A stretch of DNA of 5,055 nucleotides from the NCBI GenBank assembly GCA_000695745.1, contig ASHK01000749.1:1-5055 (forward strand), given 5' to 3'. The stretch is from Vibrio madracius (lineage in GTDB: Bacteria; Pseudomonadota; Gammaproteobacteria; Enterobacterales; Vibrionaceae). Positions within the stretch are counted from its first letter, which is position 1; every line of letters starts with the position of its first letter. The position numbers were made by a program, and so were the translations under genes. Positions 1 through 5,055 of this stretch are shown here, piece by piece. The notes beneath the pieces are model-generated. The model was not told where the DNA came from, searched no databases, and was given only the letters and a program-made list of their open reading frames with translations.

Positions 1-28
1 AATGTCACTCAGATTGCTTGTTATCACA

Positions 29-202
29 TTATCTACGTATTTTACTGTGGGCTTTTAACACATCTTCATTTACCACATGGTTAGGTTTTTTGTGTTGGTT
101 ACATTCAACTTGTTTTGCTGCTGCGTTAGCTGCTTTGGCGAAAAGAGCAGCTTCCTCTGGAGTGTAAGCTTTCCGAGTTTTCCTTGATTTAACGTTAGTC
201 AT
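29..202 (-). CDS. Small basic hypothetical protein, 57 aa
   Basis: I do not recognise this family. The 57-residue product is rich in Lys, Arg and Ala. It starts with a Lys/Arg cluster (MTNVKSRKTRKAY), continues with an Ala-rich segment likely to be helical (about residues 15-31, TPEEAALFAKAANAAAKQ), has one Cys, and ends in a basic tail (KAHSKIRR). There is no signal peptide or membrane segment. The frame stays open upstream to an ATG at 310, but I chose the ATG at 202: it has an AGGA ribosome site 8 nt upstream, and the longer version would run through the gcvP terminator hairpin and part of the 3' repeats. An AT-rich stretch between the hairpin and the start holds TAATAT (235-240, minus strand), a possible -10 box with only a weak -35, so it may have its own promoter. 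That the gene is real is inferred from the start context and composition. Confidence 0.6.
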   Translation of the reverse strand: MTNVKSRKTRKAYTPEEAALFAKAANAAAKQVECNQHKKPNHVVNEDVLKAHSKIRR

Positions 203-210
203 TGCTGAGT

Positions 211-214
211 TCCT
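211..214 (-). promoter_or_regulatory. Ribosome binding site deciding the start of the 57-aa gene
   Basis: AGGA on the minus strand lies 8 nt before the ATG at 202. It supports the short 57-residue protein rather than the 93-residue extension that begins inside the upstream repeats. Confidence 0.55.
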
Positions 215-261
215 AGCATCAAAAATATGACACCATATTAGACTAAAAACTGTGCAAAGAG

Positions 262-289
262 AAAAGGCGAACCAAATGGTTCGCCTTTT
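262..289 (-). terminator. Rho-independent terminator of the glyA-gcvH-gcvP operon
   Basis: A near-perfect inverted repeat forms a 12-13 bp stem (AAAAGGCGAACC pairing with GGTTCGCCTTTT) around a very short loop. On the minus strand the stem ends in TTTT followed by CTCTTT, giving the U-rich tail. It lies about 88 nt past the gcvP stop codon and before the next small gene, so it fits the end of the operon. The A/T ends make it symmetrical, so it could also stop plus-strand transcription, although no plus-strand gene is seen. Confidence 0.85.
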
Positions 290-302
290 GTTATTCAAGT
301 TA

Positions 303-360
303 GTTTCCAACTTAGTTATCGGTTTCCAACTCGGTTATCACAGTTTCCAACTTGGTTATC
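303..360 (-). repeat. Three tandem 18-bp direct repeats in the gcvP 3' region
   Basis: Three copies of GATAACYRAGTTGGAAAC (minus strand) lie at 343-360, 322-339 and 303-320. The copies differ from one another only at the two degenerate positions. Start-to-start spacing is 21 and 19 bp, so they are nearly back to back with 1-3 nt between them. They occupy most of the transcribed space between the gcvP stop codon and the terminator hairpin. There are no spacers of CRISPR size. Their role is unknown. Possibilities are an intergenic repeat family, a protein- or RNA-binding array in the mRNA tail, or simple tandem duplication. Confidence 0.85.
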
Positions 361-377
361 TGTGATCAATTGGCCAA

Positions 378-3240
378 CTACTCTTCGTAATTCTCAATGC
401 TTGGGCAAGAGCAGATCAGGTTGCGGTCGCCATATACGTTGTCGACACGGTTCACTGTCGGCCAGTATTTCCACTTCTTCGTTGCGCTTGAAGGGAAGCA
501 ACCTAGTTCGCGAGAGTATGGGCGATCCCATTCTTCTTTTGATAGGTCAACTTGCGTATGCGGCGCGTTAACAAGCGGGTTGTTATCGAGAGGCCAAACC
601 CCTTCTTTCACTTGAGTCATTTCGTTGCGGATAGCAATCATTGCGTCACAGAATCGGTCTAGCTCTTGAAGGTCTTCAGACTCTGTTGGCTCGACCATTA
701 GCGTGCCAGCAACCGGGAATGACATCGTTGGTGCGTGGAAGCCATAGTCCATTAGACGCTTAGCAATGTCTTCTTCACTGATGCCTGTTTCTTCTTTAAG
801 TGGACGAATGTCGATAATACATTCGTGCGCTACGCGACCATTGGTGCCACGGTAAAGAACAGGGTAGTGTGGAAGTAGACGTTCCATGACATAGTTCGCG
901 TTTAGAATCGCGACTTTCGTTGCGTCAGTGAGGCCTGCTTCGCCCATCATTGCAATGTATGCCCAAGAGATAGGTAAGATAGATGCACTACCTAAATCTG
1001 CTGCAGATACTGCGTAATCGTTCCCTTCAACACCATTTTCGATGTGGCCCGGAAGGAAAGGCGCTAGGTGTGATTTAACACCGATAGGCCCCATACCCGG
1101 ACCGCCGCCACCGTGTGGAATACAGAAAGTTTTGTGAAGGTTCAGGTGAGAAACGTCTGAGCCGATGAAACCAGGGTTAGTCAGACCAACCTGTGCGTTC
1201 ATGTTCGCGCCATCAAGATAAACCTGACCGCCAGCTTCGTGAACCATCTCGCACACTTCTTTCACATGTTCTTCGTACACGCCGTGTGTAGAAGGGTAGG
1301 TGATCATGATGCTTGATAAGTTTTCGCGATGTTTTTCAATCTTCGCTGCTAGGTCATCAGTGTCGATGTTACCGTTGTCGTCACACTTCACTACGACTAC
1401 TTTCATTGACACCATTGATGCTGTCGCTGGGTTAGTACCGTGAGCAGAGCTTGGAATTAAACAAACGTTACGGTGACCTTCGCCACGGCTTTCATGATAG
1501 CGTTGAATCGCAATCAGACCGGCGTACTCGCCCGATGCACCAGAGTTAGGTTGCAGTGAGAACTCATCGTAGCCTGTGATTTCACATAGCTTCTTCTTCA
1601 GATCGTTCGCGAGCGCTGTGTAGCCCGCCGCTTGGTCAATTGGAGCGAATGGGTGAATAGAACCAAACTCTGGCCAAGTTACAGGAATCATTTCAGCCGC
1701 TGCGTTTAGCTTCATGGTACAGCTGCCTAGTGGAATCATACCGTGCGTCAGTGAGAAGTCTTTGTTCTCAAGCTGTTTTAGATAGCGCATCATCTGTGTT
1801 TCGCTGTGGTGCGTATTGAACACAGAGTGAGTTAGGTAGCGAGAAGTACGACGGCAGTTCTCTGGAATAGCAGCAAACTCATTACCAGCGATTTCGGCCG
1901 ATAGAGTTTCTACTTTCTCTTTCACTTCGAAGACGGAAAATAGGACATTGATATCTTCAATCGTTGTTGTCTCATCGAAGCTGATACCGATTTGACCATC
2001 TAGTTGACGTAGGTTGATGTCAGACGCCACGGCTTTTTGAAGCAGCTTATCTGTGTTCTCACCAGTGTTGACTGTGATGGTGTCGAAAAAGCTGTTGTGA
2101 GCCAGTTCGTAGCCAGATTTAGTCAGACCTGCTGCTAGGATAGCTGTCATGTGGTGTGTACGGCGAGCGATAGTTTCAAGGCCTTCTTCACCGTGGTAAA
2201 CCGCGTAAAACGCAGCCATGTTGGCAAGCAGTGCCTGTGCAGTACAGATGTTCGATGTCGCTTTCTCGCGGCGGATGTGTTGCTCGCGAGTTTGCATCGC
2301 CATACGAAGAGCTTGGTTACCATTAGTATCGATAGAAACACCGATAACACGACCAGGCATAGTACGCTTATGCTTATCTTTTGTTGCCATGAACGCTGCG
2401 TGTGGACCGCCGTAGCCCATTGGTACACCAAAGCGTTGTGCAGAGCCGATAACCACATCAGCGCCCATTTCACCCGCAGGCTTAAGTAAGGCAGAAGCAA
2501 GAAGGTCAGTTGCCACTGTGACTAGCGTTTTGTTTGCTTGAGCTTTGGCAATGATATCAGTGAGGTCACGTACTTCGCTGTTGTGCCAGGGTATTGGACA
2601 AGGGCACCGAACACGTCTTGTTCAGGCAGTGACTCAAGAGAACCTACTTGAACGTCGAAGCCAATGAACTTAGCACGAGTTTTTACCACTTCAAGTGTTT
2701 GCGGGTGAACATCGTCAGCGACGAAGAAAACACTACTCTTGCTCTTACCTGCGCGCTTACACAGCGTCATCGCTTCTGCTGCCGCAGTTGCTTCATCAAG
2801 CAAGGAAGCGTTCGCGATTTCCATACCAGTTAGGTCCATGACCATTTGTTGGTAGTTTAAAAGTGACTCAAGACGACCTTGAGAGATTTCAGGCTGATAA
2901 GGTGTGTAGGCGGTGTACCAGCCTGGTTTTCTAGAACATTTCGCAGAATCACGTTTGGCGTGAAGGTGTTGTAGTAACCCTGACCGATGAATGTGCGTTT
3001 AACTTGGTTCAAATCCGCAAACTTTTTCATTTCAACCAACATGTCCGCTTCGCTCATTGGAGCATCTAGCGTCATTGGTGTTTCAAGGCGGATTTGTGCT
3101 GGGACAGTCTCTTTAATTAGCGTATCTAGATTCAGTACGTTAATCGCGTCCAGCATCTTTTGTTGGTCAGATTTGTTTGGCCCATTGTGGCGTGCAACAA
3201 ATTCATTTTGCGTACTTAGGCTTTGAAGTAATTCAGTCAT
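378..3240 (-). CDS. gcvP: Glycine dehydrogenase (decarboxylating), P protein; frame broken by two 1-nt deletions
   Basis: This is the pyridoxal-phosphate P protein of the glycine cleavage system. It decarboxylates glycine and transfers the aminomethyl group to the lipoyl arm of GcvH in the cytoplasm. The reading frame runs in three pieces, 3240 to about 2926, about 2925 to 2579, and about 2577 to 378. Restoring one base at each junction gives 954 residues, the usual length in vibrios and close to the E. coli protein. Visible motifs (repaired numbering) are the N-terminal [17 protein letters not shown] near 274, [11 protein letters not shown] near 502, [10 protein letters not shown] near 596, GANMNAQVG near 675, and [15 protein letters not shown], whose Lys704 (codon 1131-1133) should bind PLP. 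The C-terminus ([12 protein letters not shown], stop TAG) is complete. The ATG at 3240 starts a typical MTELLQSL N-terminus. It is the last gene of the glyA-gcvH-gcvP run. The identification is secure; whether the breaks are real is doubtful. Confidence 0.95.
2577..2580 (-). other. gcvP: Frameshift in gcvP (apparent 1-nt deletion)
   Basis: On the minus strand the codons for Tyr-Pro-Gly-Thr-Thr read normally and are followed by GCGAAGTACG. Inserting one G gives GGC GAA GTA CGT GAC, that is Gly-Glu-Val-Arg-Asp, and the frame then runs without a break through [22 protein letters not shown] run has become a single G. The GTG near 2516 that opens the downstream frame is just an internal Val codon. 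Confidence 0.85.
2924..2927 (-). other. gcvP: Frameshift in gcvP (apparent 1-nt deletion)
   Basis: The minus strand reads GAAAACCAGGCTGGTACACC after the codons for NVLEN. One extra C gives AAC CCA GGC TGG TAC ACC (Asn-Pro-Gly-Trp-Tyr-Thr), continuing as [22 protein letters not shown], the expected P-protein sequence. A CCC run has lost one base. The ATG at 2845 is an internal Met. Confidence 0.87.
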
Positions 3241-3243
3241 GAT

Positions 3244-3254
3244 TCCTTTACCTT
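3244..3254 (-). promoter_or_regulatory. Ribosome binding region of gcvP, two candidate sites
   Basis: On the minus strand two purine-rich stretches precede the gcvP ATG: AAGG at 3251-3254 with a 10-nt spacer, and AAGGA at 3244-3248 with only a 3-nt spacer. The farther one has an acceptable distance; the nearer has the better match but is too close. This is an uncertain call on which is used. Confidence 0.4.
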
Positions 3255-3257
3255 CTC

Positions 3258-3279
3258 AAAGATCCTCTGCGAGATCTTT
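3258..3279 (-). other. Hairpin just upstream of the gcvP ribosome site
   Basis: AAAGAT (3258-3263) pairs with ATCTTT (3274-3279), and CTC (3265-3267) with GAG (3271-3273), leaving one bulged base and a TGC loop: nine pairs in all. It ends 17 nt before the gcvP start codon. No U tract follows on the minus strand, so it is not a typical terminator. It could influence gcvP translation or mRNA stability, which is inference. Confidence 0.45.
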
Positions 3280-3321
3280 AAAATCGTTGCTCGAATCTTA
3301 TACGTCATTCCCGCTTTTTAT

Positions 3322-3398
3322 GTCATTCCTGCGCAGGCAGGAATCTACAAAAAGCATGTGCCCAACTAAAATAAGATCCCTGCCTACGCAGGGATGGC
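3322..3398. repeat. REP-like palindrome pair (BIME-like) between gcvH and gcvP
   Basis: Two 25-nt units in opposite orientation, at 3322-3346 and 3374-3398, match at 21 of 25 positions when one is reverse-complemented. Each folds into a hairpin with an 8-bp stem and 4-nt loop: ATTCCTGC/GCAGGAAT at 3325-3344 and ATCCCTGC/GCAGGGAT at 3376-3395. The left unit, read on the minus strand, is preceded directly by GTAG, the tetranucleotide typical of REP elements mobilised by RAYT (TnpA-REP) transposases. The right unit has the degenerate TAAG in that place. A further half-copy (GTCATTCCCGC) lies at 3304-3314. The heads face each other across a spacer of about 27 nt. The structure is seen directly; the REP/BIME assignment is inference. 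Confidence 0.75.
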
Positions 3399-3442
3399 GA
3401 CGTTTTTTACGGATACGTCGGCTCAAGTTAGGTGACACTATA

Positions 3443-3461
3443 ACAGACGAGCAACGTCTGT
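3443..3461. other. Short stem-loop just after gcvH
   Basis: ACAGACG (3443-3449) pairs with CGTCTGT (3455-3461) around a 5-nt loop, 8 nt past the gcvH stop codon. No U tract follows on the minus strand, so it does not look like a terminator and transcription probably continues into gcvP. It could stabilise the 3' end of a processed glyA-gcvH message. Confidence 0.4.
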
Positions 3462-3468
3462 ATGTTGC

Positions 3469-3849
3469 TTACTCGTCTTCGATAGAAGCTTGGTATTCTT
3501 CTGCGCTCTTAAGGTTTTCCAGCTCAGAAGCGTCAGACATTTTCACCTTAACTATCCAGCCGCCTTCATACGACTCTTCGTTGATAAGCTCTGGGCTGTC
3601 CTCAAGCTCTTCGTTGATTTCAATGATTTCACCTGAAACTGGCGCGTAAATGTCAGAAGCTGCTTTTACTGACTCGACTAGAGAGAAGCTTTCGCCCGCT
3701 TCGATTTCGTCTTCGACTTCTGGTAGGTCAACGAACACTACGTCACCCAACATTTCTTGAGCGTGCTCTGAAATACCGATAGTCACAGTACCGTCACCGT
3801 TGTCACGTACCCATTCGTGGCTGTCAGAAAACTTCAAAGTGTTATCCAT
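3469..3849 (-). CDS. gcvH: Glycine cleavage system H protein, lipoyl carrier
   Basis: GcvH is the small shuttle of the glycine cleavage system. Its lipoylated lysine takes the aminomethyl group from GcvP, presents it to GcvT, and is re-oxidised by lipoamide dehydrogenase. The 126-residue acidic product has the family length. It opens with FSDSHEWV near residues 7-14, continues with the [20 protein letters not shown] segment, and carries the lipoylation motif in ESVKAASD with Lys62 as the modified residue, followed by the APVSGEI turn and GGWIVKVK. The C-terminus is a short acidic helix ending SIEDE. The ATG at 3849 has a GGAG ribosome site 8 nt upstream. It lies 34 nt after glyA and 228 nt before gcvP, all on one strand, which fits a single operon. 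Unlike both neighbours, its frame is fully intact. Confidence 0.97.
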   Translation of the reverse strand: MDNTLKFSDSHEWVRDNGDGTVTIGISEHAQEMLGDVVFVDLPEVEDEIEAGESFSLVESVKAASDIYAPVSGEIIEINEELEDSPELINEESYEGGWIVKVKMSDASELENLKSAEEYQASIEDE

Positions 3850-3857
3850 TGCTTTAT

Positions 3858-3861
3858 CTCC
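3858..3861 (-). promoter_or_regulatory. Ribosome binding site of gcvH
   Basis: GGAG on the minus strand with an 8-nt spacer to the gcvH ATG, located in the 34-nt glyA-gcvH gap. It confirms the start at 3849. Confidence 0.7.
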
Positions 3862-3883
3862 AATATTAAGGATGTTTTATTCT

Positions 3884-5055
3884 TTAAGTGTAAAGTGGGA
3901 AGCGTGCACACAGTGCCTTCACTTCTTTACGAACGCGTTGTTCGACTTCTGGGTTACCCTCTGGGTTTTCTACCAGACCGTCAAGAACATCGCCAATCCA
4001 CTCACCGATGAGTTTGAATTCTTCAGTGCCAAAACCACGCGTGGTTCCAGCTGGCGTCCCTAAACGAATACCAGAAGTAATCATAGGTTTTTCGGTATCA
4101 AACGGTATGCCATTTTTGTTACATGTGATCCCGGCACGCTCTAACGCCTCTTCAGTTTGATTGCCCTTCAAACCTTTAGGGCGAAGATCAACAAGCATAA
4201 GGTGCGTATCAGTACCGCCAGTGACTATGTCACAACCGCGAGTTTGCAATACTTCGGCGAGAACTTTTGCGTTCGCGATCACTGAATCGATATAAGTTGA
4301 GAACTGAGGACCTAAAGCTTCGCCAAATGCCACAGCTTTGGCTGCAATGACGTGCATTAGTGGCCACCTTGAGACCCGGGAATACCGCTGAGTTAATCTT
4401 CTTAATAATGTCTTCGTGGTTAGTCAGGATCATGCCGCCGCGAGGGCCGCGTAGTGTTTTGTGTGTTGTTGTAGTGACAACATGCGCGTGTGGCAATGGG
4501 CTAGGGTGAGCACCTGTCGCAATAAGACCCGCGATGTGTGCCATATCTACCATCAGGATTGCCCCACTTCGTCAGCAATTTCACGGAACTTGGCGAAATC
4601 AATAACACGTGGAATGGCACTACCACCTGCGATAATCATTTTTGGTTGATGTTCAATAGCGAGAGTACGAACGTCGTCGTAGTTGATCTCTAATGTTTCT
4701 TTATCAACGCCATATTGAACGGCATTAAACCATTTGCCAGACAGAGCAGGTCTTGCACCGTGAGTTAGGTGGCCGCCAGCGTCAAGCGACATACCCATGA
4801 TGGTGTCACCCGGTTGTAAAAGAGCCAACTTAACCGCGCCGTTAGCTTGTGCACCGGAGTGAGGTTGAACGTTTGCGTACTCGCATTTAAAAAGAGTTTT
4901 TGCGCGTTCGATAGCGATAGCTTCGACGGTATCTACGTGTTCACAGCCGCCATAGTAGCGACGATTTGGGTAACCTTCTGCGTATTTGTTGGTTAGGCTA
5001 GGTGCCTTGAGGCTTGCATCACTGCTTTAGAAACAATGTTCTCAGAAGCGATAAG
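3884..5055 (-). CDS. glyA: Serine hydroxymethyltransferase, 5'-truncated by window edge and broken by several 1-nt indels
   Basis: GlyA is a cytoplasmic PLP enzyme that converts serine and tetrahydrofolate to glycine and 5,10-methylene-tetrahydrofolate. The visible part begins at [15 protein letters not shown] and ends [10 protein letters not shown] with a TAA stop; repaired it is about 390 residues, so roughly 30-45 N-terminal residues lie outside the window. Motifs in order are [44 protein letters not shown] (PLP-stacking His), [14 protein letters not shown] with the PLP lysine at codon 4458-4460, FPGLQGGPL (after repair), and [17 protein letters not shown] with the carboxylate-binding Arg. 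The frame pieces are 5055 to about 5011, about 4996 to 4562, about 4561 to 4374, and about 4360 to 3884. The TTG at 4828 and the ATGs at 4553 and 4357 are internal codons, not starts. Its place directly before gcvH suggests the paralogue dedicated to glycine use; many vibrios carry a second glyA elsewhere. Confidence 0.93.
4361..4373 (-). other. glyA: Double frameshift in glyA (two apparent 1-nt deletions)
   Basis: The conserved segment PGLQGGPLMH needs 15 nt between the Gly codon GGT (4374-4376) and CTA ATG CAC, but only 13 are present. One base is missing between CT and CAA (near 4371-4373) and one in the Pro codon, where CC should be CCC (near 4361-4363). The two losses carry the frame from the VDMAHIAG part into the [14 protein letters not shown] part exactly as required. 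Confidence 0.8.
4561..4565 (-). other. glyA: Frameshift in glyA (apparent 1-nt deletion in a G run)
   Basis: The minus strand reads GAAGTGGGGCAATCCTGATG. Adding one G to the run gives GAA GTG GGG GCA ATC CTG ATG (Glu-Val-Gly-Ala-Ile-Leu-Met), joining REIADEV to [11 protein letters not shown], the standard SHMT sequence. A five-G run appears as four. Confidence 0.85.
4997..5013 (-). other. glyA: Frame disruption in glyA (probably two 1-nt insertions)
   Basis: Between the codons for AVMQA and LTNKYAEG the minus strand holds 14 nt where SHMTs have four residues, AQG(T/S)xLTNK, or 12 nt. CAA GGC ACC (Gln-Gly-Thr) is present in a third frame at 5001-5009, with one extra base before it (near 5010-5013) and one after it (near 4997-5000). 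Removing both restores MQA-QGT-x-LTNK. A single net deletion would also join the frames but would lose the conserved QGT, so two insertions fit better. Confidence 0.65.

Noticed and set aside
203..310. N-terminal extension of the small left-hand gene to an ATG at 310, with a hydrophobic stretch resembling a signal or membrane segment.
   Set aside because: The extension is a translation of the terminator hairpin and the last 18-bp repeat. The ATG at 202 has a proper ribosome site, so the hydrophobic segment is probably accidental.
303..360. Possible CRISPR array.
   Set aside because: The repeats are 18 bp with only 1-3 nt between copies; there are no spacers and no cas genes.
2147..2500. Open frames on both strands inside gcvP (minus 2147-2500, plus 2151-2489 and 2218-2415).
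   Set aside because: They lie within the conserved GcvP coding frame, have no recognisable protein features or ribosome sites, and are shadows.
2577..2927. Programmed ribosomal frameshifting in gcvP.
   Set aside because: There is no slippery heptamer or stimulatory structure at either site, the family does not use recoding, and the indels fit sequence error better.
3443..3461. Terminator after gcvH.
   Set aside because: The stem is only 7 bp and is followed on the minus strand by GTTATAGTGTC, with no U tract.
3239..3649. Plus-strand open frame of 136 codons across the gcvH-gcvP gap.
   Set aside because: It runs through the REP-like hairpins and the antisense of gcvH, and its Ser/Leu-rich product is typical of a shadow of acidic coding sequence.
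3884..5055. Separate small genes starting at 4828, 4553 and 4357.
   Set aside because: All are successive parts of one serine hydroxymethyltransferase, and their apparent starts are internal Leu or Met codons.

Overview
The window is a stretch of a marine gammaproteobacterial genome, almost certainly Vibrio. The evidence is a glyA-gcvH-gcvP order on one strand, proteins of Vibrio type (a 954-residue glycine decarboxylase once repaired, and a 126-residue acidic H protein), moderate G+C, and hairpin-type intergenic repeats common in vibrios. The species cannot be fixed from the sequence alone.

All supported genes lie on the minus strand, so the window reads right to left. From the right edge: glyA (serine hydroxymethyltransferase, 5' end cut off by the window edge), a 34-nt gap, gcvH (lipoyl carrier protein, intact), a 228-nt gap holding a pair of inverted REP-like hairpins and other dyads, then gcvP (glycine decarboxylase, P protein). 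After gcvP come three 18-bp direct repeats and a strong rho-independent terminator that closes the operon. At the far left is a separate gene for a 57-residue basic protein of unknown function.

Together the three enzymes handle glycine and one-carbon units. GcvP decarboxylates glycine and loads the aminomethyl group on the lipoyl arm of GcvH. GcvT (not in this window) passes the one-carbon unit to tetrahydrofolate. GlyA interconverts serine and glycine using the same folate pool.

The main oddity is that gcvP and glyA are broken by single-base indels (two in gcvP, five in the visible part of glyA), while every residue on either side remains family-like and gcvH is untouched. The indels are mostly in short homopolymers and become denser toward the right edge. 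This looks much more like sequence error near a contig end than decay of the pathway. I found no convincing undescribed system. The items most worth a second look are the 3' repeat triplet, the REP-like pair inside the operon, and a near-perfect match to the phage SP6 promoter between gcvH and gcvP.
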